From positions 49,584 to 113,583 of the forward strand of contig JARLHR010000210.1 in NCBI GenBank assembly GCA_031292145.1: a DNA stretch of 64,000 nucleotides, in the 5' to 3' direction. The notes beneath the pieces were generated by a model, which did not search any database, was not told the origin of the DNA, and saw only the letters and a list, made by a program, of their open reading frames with translations. Source of the DNA: Clostridium sp. (GTDB taxonomy: Bacteria; Bacillota; Clostridia; Clostridiales; Clostridiaceae). The translations under genes and the position numbers were made by a program. Positions within the stretch are counted from its first letter, which is position 1, and every line of letters begins with the position of its first letter. This document shows positions 44,954 to 53,240 of this stretch, one piece after another.

Positions 44954-45137
44954 CCTCCAGTTATTTATACATTTTAATTTACCACTATTGCAGAAATAAG
45001 TAAAATTTCTTTTTAGATTAAGTAAAGGTTACCTTTTTTAATACAAATCATTTTTTGTAGATATTTAAAGAATTATAGTATATTTTTAATCTTTTCCAAA
45101 ATCTTAGATCTCAAGAGAAAGCCTTTAAGCTAATTCT

Positions 45138-45236
45138 TATATTTACAAGCTTCTTTTCTATTATTGCAACAATTTCATCCCCAATAAAAGCAATCATAGA
45201 AATAATTTCAATACTCATTATTAAAATATTTTTAAA
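45138..45236 (-). pseudogene. 3' fragment of an SsuC/TauC-type permease gene
   Basis: Reading leftward, this stretch encodes ILIMSIEIISMIAFIGDEIV and then AIIEKKLV. This is clearly homologous to the last 30 residues of the intact permease at 47275-48102 (MSIVILSAIAFIMYEVVAIIEKKLV). No start or upstream domain remains. It is a relic of a duplication of the block that contains permease end plus binding-protein gene. Confidence 0.75.
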
Positions 45237-45332
45237 AGAATAATTTGTATTTAAAACTAACATAATAACTATGATTCTGTCACTTTCTTATATAAAATCT
45301 TAAAGCTGCTAATTATGAAAAGGAGAATCCAT

Positions 45333-46193
45333 ATGAATAAAATATGTAAAAAATTATTAATTGTAATAATTATTGTTATGAATTGCAGTGGAACAACTAG
45401 CAACGCTATAATATCAAATAATATTAATATAGATAATAGACTTGAAAAAATAAAAGAAAAAGGTATATTAACTATTGCCTCGTCAAATGATAAACCCTTT
45501 GCTTATATAGATCCTAAAACAGGCGAGCTTACTGGCATCGAGGGTGAGATTCTTACCGAAATTGCAAAACGTCTTCAAATTAATAAAGTTGAAATGCGGT
45601 ACGTTCCATTCCAAAATTTATTGACTGAATTAAATACTAATAATGATATAGACATAGTATCATCTGGAATGTATGTCACCTCTGAACGTAAAAAAGAGGC
45701 ACTATTTACAAATGTATTATATAAAGAGCCCGAAGCTATTATTGTTCGTAAAGCTTCAAAATTTAATTTTAAAGAAGACTTGAAAGATGCAGTAATGGGT
45801 GTACCGAGCGGAACCATTTTTGTAGAATTAGCTCAAAAGTGGCAAAAAGAAGGCTTAGTAAAAGAAGTACAAACAATTCAAGGTCAATCTGAACTTATAT
45901 TACAGTTAGTTACTGGTGAAATAGATGCTGCTATGCTTGATTCTGTCTCTGCAAAGTATTTACTATCTAACGATAACAACCTTAATATAAAACTATTAAT
46001 TCCGTATACTCCTGAAATTCCTGGATTCATAGCTGCTGCAGTCAGAAAAACTGATACTGCTTTAGCCAATGCAATTGATAATGAAATCGATAAAATGAAA
46101 GAGGATCAGAGTCTTTTTTTCATTTTAAAAAAGTATGGACTTGATGAGACTAATTTTGTTTCAATTAAAGATGGACATATATCGGATAATTAG
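45333..46193 (+). CDS. Orphan ABC substrate-binding protein, polar amino acid type (paralogue 2)
   Basis: SBP_bac_3 family protein, 286 aa from the ATG at 45333, chosen because AAAAGGAG lies 7 bases upstream (an earlier ATG at 45315 overlaps it). There is a hydrophobic leader of about 18 residues. The only cysteine in position (IVMNC) has Asn before it and is a poor lipobox, so the protein may be secreted or signal-anchored. The mature start KEKGILTIASSNDKPFAYIDP is nearly the same as in the two paralogues. Its C-terminal KDGHISDN derives from sequence that in paralogue 3 lies beyond the stop codon. Ligand unknown. Confidence 0.85.
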   Translation: MNKICKKLLIVIIIVMNCSGTTSNAIISNNINIDNRLEKIKEKGILTIASSNDKPFAYIDPKTGELTGIEGEILTEIAKRLQINKVEMRYVPFQNLLTELNTNNDIDIVSSGMYVTSERKKEALFTNVLYKEPEAIIVRKASKFNFKEDLKDAVMGVPSGTIFVELAQKWQKEGLVKEVQTIQGQSELILQLVTGEIDAAMLDSVSAKYLLSNDNNLNIKLLIPYTPEIPGFIAAAVRKTDTALANAIDNEIDKMKEDQSLFFILKKYGLDETNFVSIKDGHISDN

Positions 46194-46312
46194 AATAATA
46201 AATATTCCCCCTAAAAACTGGAAAATTTAGTTGATAGTTTTTATTAAAAGTTGCATACTAAAATCAAAATTTAACAATTTATAATACCGCCTGATTAAAA
46301 AGGAGAATTTAT

Positions 46313-47173
46313 ATGAATAAGATATACAAAAAAATCTTAATTTTAATTATTATAATTGCAAATTTTACTATACTAATGTGTGAATTTGGTACGGGAGCCA
46401 GTAAAACTACAACTTCAAATAATATTAATATAAAAGATCGATTAGACGCAATAAAAGAAAAAGGAATATTAACTATTGCCTCATCAAATGATAAACCCTT
46501 TGCTTTTATAGATCCCAAAACAAATGATTTTATTGGAATTGATGCTGAAATTTTAACTGAAGCCGCAAGACGGCTTGGCATTAATAAAGTTGAGATGAAT
46601 CTGGTTCCATTTAAATATTTATTTACAGAGCTTAATAGTGATAATAATATAGATATTATAGCAAATGGACTATATATTACAGCTGAGCGTAAAAAAGAAG
46701 CGTTATTTACAACTCCATTGTATAAAGAAGGTGAAGCTATTCTTACTCTTCAATCTTCAAATATTAATTCTAAAGAAGATCTAAAAAATGCAATTGTAGG
46801 TGTACAAAATGGAACTGTTTTTTTAAACCTAGCTCAAAAGTGGCAAAAAGATGGCTTAATAAAAGAACTACGAATATATCAAAGTCAGTCTGATTTAATA
46901 TTAGCAATAACCATTAATGAAATAAATGTAGGTATAACTGATTCTGCTACCGCTGCTTATATATTACAAAGATATAAAAACATTTCTTTTAAAATGTTGA
47001 CTCCATATACCCCTGAACTTCCTGGAATTGTAGCAGCTGCTGTTAGAAAAACTGATACTACTTTAGCAGATGCAATAAATAAAAAAGTTGATGAAATGAA
47101 AGAAGATGGTACTCTTCTTAAAATTCTAGAAAAATATGGACTAAATGAAAATAATTTTATACCAGTTGAATAG
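46313..47173 (+). CDS. Orphan ABC substrate-binding protein, polar amino acid type (paralogue 3)
   Basis: 286 aa, tandem duplicate of the gene at 45333 (119 bp apart). The leader is followed by ILMC, again not a standard lipobox because of Met at -1. SBP_bac_3 motifs: GILTIASSNDKPFAFIDP, GIDAEILTEAARRLGI, and PGIVAAAVRKTDTTLADAIN. AAAGGAG precedes the ATG. No cognate PAAT permease or ATPase is present; the convergent transporter beyond has its own, unrelated NMT1-type binding protein. A sensing or accessory role is possible. Confidence 0.85.
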   Translation: MNKIYKKILILIIIIANFTILMCEFGTGASKTTTSNNINIKDRLDAIKEKGILTIASSNDKPFAFIDPKTNDFIGIDAEILTEAARRLGINKVEMNLVPFKYLFTELNSDNNIDIIANGLYITAERKKEALFTTPLYKEGEAILTLQSSNINSKEDLKNAIVGVQNGTVFLNLAQKWQKDGLIKELRIYQSQSDLILAITINEINVGITDSATAAYILQRYKNISFKMLTPYTPELPGIVAAAVRKTDTTLADAINKKVDEMKEDGTLLKILEKYGLNENNFIPVE

Positions 47174-47206
47174 GCACATATTTCAGATAATGAAATAACT
47201 CAATAG

Positions 47207-47278
47207 TTAGGCATATGAAAAAAATAATAGACCAAATATGCACCATACTGGTCTATTATTTTTTTGACTGTGCCTTAA
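47207..47278. repeat. AGGCAC-ended repeat, short copy; bidirectional terminator
   Basis: TTAGGCATATGAAAAAAATAATAGACC...GGTCTATTATTTTTTTGACTGTGCCTTAA, a near-perfect hairpin between convergent genes. The stop codon (TAA, 47275-47277) of the leftward permease gene lies inside its right end. Confidence 0.85.
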
Positions 47279-48102
47279 TTCCTATCTTTTACAAGCTTCT
47301 TTTCTATTATCGCAACTACTTCATACATAATAAACGCAATAGCAGAAAGAATAACAATACTCATCATTACCATGTCTAATTGAGCGACTTGTCCTCCGTA
47401 TACTATTAAAAATCCCAACCCACTTTTTGCGACTAGAAATTCCCCCATTATTACACCTACCCATGATAATCCAACATTTATTTTTAACGCTGAAATAAAA
47501 ATCGGAACTGAATATGGAAATATCAAATACCTTAATATTTGTATTTTAGAAGCTCTAAATGTATTCATCAGCATAAGTTTCTCTTTATCTATTTCATTAA
47601 AGCCTGTTAATACACTTATAATAGTGGTTATAACTGATATTAGAAGAGCAATAACAATTATAGCAGGCATACCATTTCCAATCCAAAAAATTATAATTGG
47701 AGCTAAAGCAACCTTAGGAAGTGCATTTAACACTACTAAATATGGATCTAATATTTTGGATACACGAGGACACCACCATAAAATTATGGCTATTAATACA
47801 CCTAGAATTTCACCTAGGGAAAATCCTAAAATTGTCTCATAACAAGTAATACCTATATGCTTGAATAAGCTACCATCTTCATATAATGAAATAAACGATT
47901 TAACCACTCTAGTTGGACTAGAAGTCAAAAATGGATCAATCCATTTTAAAGTTGCAGCTATTTGCCACAAAGCAATAAATATAACAAGTATTAGAACTCT
48001 ACTAATAACTATTTCTCTTTTTGTCTTTTGTACTTTTCTTAAATATACTTCGTGTTCTTTAGTGGTCTTATCTGCTTCTACCTTCTCATGTTTCTTAAAC
48101 AT
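47275..48102 (-). CDS. ABC transporter permease, SsuC/TauC/ThiX type
   Basis: 275 aa with about six transmembrane helices and a BPD_transp_1 domain. The cytoplasmic EAA-type loop is ALPKVALAPIIIFWIGNG. The N-terminus has a 28-residue Lys/Glu-rich cytoplasmic extension. It overlaps the ATPase gene by 8 bp, so the two are translationally coupled. With the ATPase and the binding protein upstream it forms a complete importer of the nitrate/sulfonate/taurine/thiamine-precursor class. The stop codon lies within a repeat. Confidence 0.92.
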   Translation of the reverse strand: MFKKHEKVEADKTTKEHEVYLRKVQKTKREIVISRVLILVIFIALWQIAATLKWIDPFLTSSPTRVVKSFISLYEDGSLFKHIGITCYETILGFSLGEILGVLIAIILWWCPRVSKILDPYLVVLNALPKVALAPIIIFWIGNGMPAIIVIALLISVITTIISVLTGFNEIDKEKLMLMNTFRASKIQILRYLIFPYSVPIFISALKINVGLSWVGVIMGEFLVAKSGLGFLIVYGGQVAQLDMVMMSIVILSAIAFIMYEVVAIIEKKLVKDRN

Positions 48103-48862
48103 TTCCTTGATTCAACTCCTTCCACAATCTATTGAAATAATCACTAAACTCTAGATCTCTTCTTTTTTGAAATGGAGTTAAATCTTTATTTTTAAAATCA
48201 ATGAGGACCTCTGCTTTTACATTTGATGGCCTTTTAGATAATACTATCACCTTTTCTGATATAGAAATAGCTTCTGCAATATCATGAGTTACCATTATTG
48301 CTGTCTTTTTCTCCGTTTTTATTATCTTATACACATCATCACATACTAAAAGTCTCGATTGATAATCTAGGGCTGAAAATGGTTCATCTAAAAAAAGTAT
48401 TTCAGGGTTTAAGGCTAACGTTCTTATAAGGGCAACTCTTTGACGCATTCCACCAGATAATTCGCTGGGATAATGATTTTTAAATCTTAATAATCCATAG
48501 GCATCCAATAATTCATTTACTCTGTTCTTTGATTCATTAGTTAACTGCTTTTTTATTTTTAATCCAAGAATTACATTCTCCCAAACTGTATTCCATTCAA
48601 AAAGATGATCTTTTTGAAACATATACCCTATTTTATCTAAGTTCTTTTTTATATCCTCTCCTTTATATAATACTTCCCCTTTGGAAGGTTCTAACAATCC
48701 ACTCATTATATTGAGCAAAGTTGATTTTCCACATCCTGATGGTCCTAATATTGAAATAAACTCTCCATCTTTTACTTCAAAACTAATATCTTTTAAAGCT
48801 GGTGTTTCTCCTTTAACAGAATGATAATTCATGGATATATCTGATACTTTTAGTAAACTCAA
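48095..48862 (-). CDS. ABC transporter ATPase, SsuB/TauB type
   Basis: 255 aa. Walker A GPSGCGKST, Q-loop YMFQKDHLFEW, signature LSGGMRQRVALIR, Walker B ILFLDEPFSALD and H-loop MVTHDIAEA are all intact. The pattern is that of nitrate/sulfonate/taurine-class importers. It is the second gene of the operon, 34 bp after the binding-protein gene. Confidence 0.95.
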   Translation of the reverse strand: MSLLKVSDISMNYHSVKGETPALKDISFEVKDGEFISILGPSGCGKSTLLNIMSGLLEPSKGEVLYKGEDIKKNLDKIGYMFQKDHLFEWNTVWENVILGLKIKKQLTNESKNRVNELLDAYGLLRFKNHYPSELSGGMRQRVALIRTLALNPEILFLDEPFSALDYQSRLLVCDDVYKIIKTEKKTAIMVTHDIAEAISISEKVIVLSKRPSNVKAEVLIDFKNKDLTPFQKRRDLEFSDYFNRLWKELNQGNV

Positions 48863-48896
48863 ACAAACTCACCACCTTCTCATCTTTATGTGACTT

Positions 48897-49910
48897 TTAC
48901 TTAACTGCTTCGTCAGCATAAGAATTATCAACTATCTTAGTAAATTGAGGCCTATCAGGAAGTAAACTCTTATCATAATCTGAGATTATATCCATAAGTC
49001 TATTTAAATTTTCTTGCTTAATTTGTGGTGTATGTGCTATGGCATCAATCTTTTTGTAATTGTCGATAACAGTCATAATAGTTTCTTTATCTGTTCCAGG
49101 GAAGTATTGAATTATGCTATCAGCCACTTCTTCTGTGCTATGAATAAAGAACCATTCTTGACCTTCATAAATTGCCTTTGTAAAACCTTCAATTACCTTT
49201 GGATTTTTAGTCATATAAGATTTTGTAGAAAAGAAACAAGTATAGGGCATAACTCCAGATTCTTCACCAACTGATGCTAGTATAGTTCCTGTTCCTTCCT
49301 TTACAAGAGCAGATGCTGTTGGTTCGAAAAGTGCTACATAGTCACCAGTTCCACCTTTAAATGCACCAGCAGTTGCAGCAAAATCTATATTTGTAACCAT
49401 ATTAACATCGGTTTTAGGATTAATGTTATTATGCTTCATAGAATACTCTAGTGCCATTTCTGGTACTCCTCCTGGCCTTCCTCCTATAACATTTTTCCCT
49501 TTAATATTTGTCCACTTAAAATCATCTTCCTTAGTTCTTCCAACTAAAAATGATCCATCTTTTTGTGTAAGTTGTGCAAAAAGCACAGGATAATCCTCTC
49601 TTCCTTGATTATTAGTGTAAATTGTTTGTTCTGGCCCACAAAAACCAATATCTGCTGATTTACTTAAAACTGCCTGCATTGTCTTATCAGCACCTTCTCC
49701 TGTTTGTAAATCAATTTCAATCCCATTTTCAGCAAAAAATCCTTTACTCATTGCCACATACATTGGTGCATAAAAAACAGAACGAGTTACTTCATTTAGA
49801 CGCACAGTTACTTTTCCATCATTAGTTTTAGTATTGTTACAACCAATCATAGATACAGCCATTACACTTGAAATTAATAAAGCAGTTAATACTTTTAACT
49901 TCTTTATCAC
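48897..49910 (-). CDS. ABC transporter substrate-binding lipoprotein, NMT1/SsuA type
   Basis: 337 aa from the GTG at 49910, chosen because AGGAG lies 9 bases upstream; the ATG at 49919 directly touches that site and is unlikely. Signal sequence with lipobox SMIGC. The mature protein shows RSVFYAPMYVAMSKGFFAENGI, GEGADKTMQAVLSKSADIGF and ENIKGKNV-like motifs of NMT1/THI5-like binding proteins. Candidate ligands include sulfonates, pyrimidine or thiamine precursors and similar compounds. There is no TPP or other riboswitch that I can see to decide. Confidence 0.9.
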   Translation of the reverse strand: MIKKLKVLTALLISSVMAVSMIGCNNTKTNDGKVTVRLNEVTRSVFYAPMYVAMSKGFFAENGIEIDLQTGEGADKTMQAVLSKSADIGFCGPEQTIYTNNQGREDYPVLFAQLTQKDGSFLVGRTKEDDFKWTNIKGKNVIGGRPGGVPEMALEYSMKHNNINPKTDVNMVTNIDFAATAGAFKGGTGDYVALFEPTASALVKEGTGTILASVGEESGVMPYTCFFSTKSYMTKNPKVIEGFTKAIYEGQEWFFIHSTEEVADSIIQYFPGTDKETIMTVIDNYKKIDAIAHTPQIKQENLNRLMDIISDYDKSLLPDRPQFTKIVDNSYADEAVK

Positions 49911-50036
49911 GAAAAGCATCTCCTAATAGTATTTATGCTGTATAATATGATATTTAATATAAGATTGTTCTAATTATAATGAACAACCCTAAAGCTTCAT
50001 CATTTCACACTTATTTCCTTTAATTTTTAAACTAGA

Positions 50037-50073
50037 ATATAAAAAGAAAGTGCTCATCATGAACACCTTCTTT
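50037..50073 (-). terminator. Intrinsic terminator upstream of the importer operon
   Basis: On the minus strand, stem AAAGAAGGTG...CACTTTCTTT followed by TTTTATATT. It closes read-through from the leftward diguanylate cyclase gene, or could be a leader hairpin for the importer, whose start is about 130 bp further on. Confidence 0.65.
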
Positions 50074-50126
50074 CTCATAATTCTCCAACATACATTCTTA
50101 CCTTAATATAATAATCACATAACTTA

Positions 50127-50434
50127 TATATGTCCAAATTATATATTTGACTTATTCTTGGTGTAAACAAGAACAATAGTTCAATTTTAGTAAGTTGCTG
50201 CACTAGAAATAAGTAACATATTGTGTGGAGTATTTCATTGGAATCTTGATGGTAATGATTCTTGACTAGAAATTGTCCCAAAAAGCTTGTTCAATGCTTG
50301 TCATTGAAGCAAGCTTTTTGGTGACAACTTCTAGTCGTAGAATCATCCATCGAAATTCCAGAGAAACCGGAACACAATATGTTACTTATTTCGGTGAATC
50401 AACACATAAGTTTAAGTCTTACTTTTGATATCTA
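50127..50434. repeat. GATATCC-type element, subfamily b, copy 2
   Basis: The core from 50190 is very similar to the copy at 41198: ACTAGAAATAAGTAACATAT, TTGATGGTAATGATTCTTGA, a central stem AAAAGCTTGTTCAATGC...GCAAGCTTTTT, AGAATCATCCATC, and CACAATATGTTACTTATTTC. The right end is TTTTGATATC-TA. The left end is degraded (TATATATGTCCAAA). It lies between the importer operon and the cyclase gene. Confidence 0.8.
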
Positions 50435-50465
50435 TAGGCAACTGAAAAATTTAATACCTTATAAA

Positions 50466-52865
50466 TTATTTTTCTTCAAAGATACAATAATTATCTTTTC
50501 CTTTATTTTTCGCTAAATATGCAGCTTTATCCGCATTAGTGTAAAGTCTTTCAAAAGATGTACCATGCTCTGGATATTTTGCAATTCCTATACTGCCTGA
50601 CACTTTATAATTTGAAAATTCTTTAGTAAAATTTGTTCTAAAACCTTTTACCAATTCCTCAGCTTTTTCACAAATCAGTTCTTCTGAATCTATATTTTTT
50701 AAAAATATTATAAATTCATCGCCCCCTATTCTACCTATAATAGAATCTTCTTTAAAAATATTCAATAACATCGAGGACATATTTGTTAATACAAAATCTC
50801 CAGCTAAGTGCCCTAAATTATCATTAATAGATTTAAAATTATCTAAATCTATTAGAAGTAATGCCCCCTTAACTTGACTATTTTCATTTTTAATATAATC
50901 TTCAACCATAGTTTGTGTTGTTCCTTTATTATATAAGCCAGTCAAACTATCCGTTTGCGCTTTAAGCAAAAGTTCTTCAGCTTCATTCTTTTCCTTATCT
51001 ATATTAATTATTACACCTATAGCCTTAGAAATATTATCATTTGCATCAAAAATAGCAGTAATTCTTATTTTACACCAAATATATATGCCTTTACATTTTT
51101 TCATTCTAATTTCGGCTTCTCTATATTTTTCCCCTTTAACAATATCATTTAGCATTTCACTAAATATTTTTGTATCATCCACATAAATATAATGTGTTTC
51201 ATATATTTTCCGCGTAATCTCTGTAAAGCTTGACTTACGATCAAATTTGTTTTCCCAATTTCCCGAATAGAAAACTGTATCATCTTTAACATTCCATTCA
51301 AATATTATATCATCTGTTTGAGATGTAATTATACGATATCTTTCTTCACTTAATCTAAGTTCCTCTAACGCTAATTTAGCATCAGTTATATTTATTACTA
51401 CATTATAGCTGAATATTTTTCCCTCTCTATCTTTAACTATTCTTCCGTTATCAAGAAGCCATATTATGCTTCCATCTTTACGTTTAATTCTATATTCAAC
51501 AGTAAATTTATTGCGCTTCTCTATTTGCTCTTTAACTTCTCTCCGTACCCTTTCACGATCCTTTTCATAAATTATGTCAAATATCCTCTTACCAAATACT
51601 TTCTTAAATTCATGCCTTTTATAACCCATAAGATTTAAACATCCGCCACTTAAAAAATCCACAAAATGTTCTCCATCTATTATTTTATTTCTGTGAACCC
51701 CCCCCGGTATGTTCGAAGTTAAAGATTGTAATTGTTTATTTTTATTTTCAATATGTTTCTTTTTCTCTTCTATAACATCAATCAATTCATTGAATGCCGT
51801 TGCTATTTCTCCAAATTCATTCTTTCTATTATATATAAATCTATCTTTATAATTTCCTTGTTTTATTTTTCTTATTACATCTAACAATTCATACACTGGC
51901 CTTGAAAAATGAATGATTATAAATGCATAGGAACTCATTATAATCAATATCATTACAGTTAAAAATACTATAACATCATTGGCAGTTTTATTAATAGGTT
52001 CCTTAAACTCTGCCCACTCAACACCACTTAATACTATCCATCTAGTATTATTAATCCTTGAGTAATATCCTATTTTTTCAATTCCATTTACATTATATTC
52101 AATTATTCCATTTGGATTATTATCAAAATTTATATTTTTCCATTGTTCATATAAACTTCTAGAAATATTATTCCTACTAATATTTTCTGCTAACTCCTCA
52201 CTGCTGCCTGCTGCAATTACGCCATTTTCATCCATTACTGCTATTTTACCAGTTTTAAAAGAATGTACTTTATTCACAAGGCTTTCAAAATAATTCATAT
52301 TTATTACACTTGCTATAGCTCCTTGATATTTATCCTCAAAAAATATCGGACTTGCTATTATTACACTTTTGACTCCATTATTAAAATCTTTGCTTTCTAT
52401 AATATTTGTTACAACTGCTTCATTTTGTTCAAGTTTTTGCAATTCTTCTTTAGAAAGCAGAACATTTTTATTTATATATGTATTGTCACTGTCAGCAATT
52501 ATCATACCATACTTATTAATAAGCATTTGACTAATCAAAAAAGATTGTTGTTTTTCGGCAAAATTAAAAATTTCGTTTACTACTTTTTCATTCTGTTCGT
52601 CATTTTCAGTATTAATCTCATTATTTGAATTAATTAACAAATCCTTAACTGCTGGAATATTAGAATTCATATTAAGGTTAGTTATATTTTGCTCAAAAAA
52701 AGCTTCCACGTGTACTGACTGATCATTGGCAAATGTTGACATATTTTGCTTAATCAATTCTATACTTTTAGCATTTAAATTTGCAATATATAGAATTGTA
52801 AGAATAACCACAGGAATTACGCCACATAAAATAGGAAAAATTATAAACTTTTTTCTTAAAGTCAT
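50466..52865 (-). CDS. Membrane diguanylate cyclase with dCache, HAMP, PAS and GGDEF domains
   Basis: 799 aa. A first transmembrane helix (about 8-28), an extracellular dCache-type sensor (about 30-300) and a second helix (about 300-322) are followed by HAMP (RPVYELLDVIRKIKQGNY). Two PAS/PAC modules (about 385-640) and a GGDEF domain (about 645-797) come next. The active-site loop is intact (GRIGGDEF) after LIDLDNFKSINDNLGH, so synthesis of c-di-GMP is expected. The upstream product-inhibition motif RxxD is not present (FKEDS stands there). The signal bound by the sensor is unknown. It lies next to a chemoreceptor gene with the same orientation, but a terminator separates them. Confidence 0.93.
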   Translation of the reverse strand: MTLRKKFIIFPILCGVIPVVILTILYIANLNAKSIELIKQNMSTFANDQSVHVEAFFEQNITNLNMNSNIPAVKDLLINSNNEINTENDEQNEKVVNEIFNFAEKQQSFLISQMLINKYGMIIADSDNTYINKNVLLSKEELQKLEQNEAVVTNIIESKDFNNGVKSVIIASPIFFEDKYQGAIASVINMNYFESLVNKVHSFKTGKIAVMDENGVIAAGSSEELAENISRNNISRSLYEQWKNINFDNNPNGIIEYNVNGIEKIGYYSRINNTRWIVLSGVEWAEFKEPINKTANDVIVFLTVMILIIMSSYAFIIIHFSRPVYELLDVIRKIKQGNYKDRFIYNRKNEFGEIATAFNELIDVIEEKKKHIENKNKQLQSLTSNIPGGVHRNKIIDGEHFVDFLSGGCLNLMGYKRHEFKKVFGKRIFDIIYEKDRERVRREVKEQIEKRNKFTVEYRIKRKDGSIIWLLDNGRIVKDREGKIFSYNVVINITDAKLALEELRLSEERYRIITSQTDDIIFEWNVKDDTVFYSGNWENKFDRKSSFTEITRKIYETHYIYVDDTKIFSEMLNDIVKGEKYREAEIRMKKCKGIYIWCKIRITAIFDANDNISKAIGVIINIDKEKNEAEELLLKAQTDSLTGLYNKGTTQTMVEDYIKNENSQVKGALLLIDLDNFKSINDNLGHLAGDFVLTNMSSMLLNIFKEDSIIGRIGGDEFIIFLKNIDSEELICEKAEELVKGFRTNFTKEFSNYKVSGSIGIAKYPEHGTSFERLYTNADKAAYLAKNKGKDNYCIFEEK

Positions 52866-53114
52866 ATTTACACCCCATCACTAAATCATTATCAGACAAA
52901 TTATACATTAATTTTATCAAATTTTATAATTATTTTATATATTTTTCTTATAATTAGTGGTATTTTTTCTGCATCTTAAACAAAACAAACATCAATATTA
53001 CATTTAATATACATATTCGCCATTTTTACTTAAAATATTTTATATCTACCGTGAATGTAAATACAACATATCTTAAATATATTCAAAAAAAATAATAAGT
53101 CAGCATTCTAGTAT
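52866..53114. other. Non-coding region upstream of the cyclase gene
   Basis: AT-rich, no gene. It includes the cyclase promoter and, at about 53074-53114, a left end of the AGGCAC-type repeat (ATTCAAAAAAAATAATAAGTC). Confidence 0.5.
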
Positions 53115-53161
53115 AAAAATAGATTATGGACAAAACCTTTTTGTCCATAATCTATTTTTAT
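53115..53161. terminator. Strong terminator downstream of the chemoreceptor gene
   Basis: Perfect stem AAAAATAGATTATGGACAAAA / TTTTGTCCATAATCTATTTTT (split here for length) with a 3-base loop. It follows an AGGCAC-type repeat end. Confidence 0.85.
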
Positions 53162-53240
53162 TATACCTATAAATGAAGCAACATTTCCGATATTACCTTA
53201 AAATATCTTTTAAATTTTTACATACAAAAAGAGGTGATCA

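Noticed and set aside
47171-47206. TAGGCACAT at the stop codon of paralogue 3 as another AGGCAC-repeat terminus
   Set aside because: The following bases match the 3' region of the tandem paralogue, so they belong to the gene duplication; only the copy starting at 47207 is a convincing repeat.
49911-50036. A TPP or other riboswitch in front of the NMT1-type importer
   Set aside because: I looked for the conserved CUGAGA and related core segments and found none; only a plain terminator hairpin is present.
50075-50281. Leftward frame of 68 aa in the region of the subfamily b element
   Set aside because: It runs from unique sequence into the repeat and has no counterpart in the copies at 41198 and 62484.
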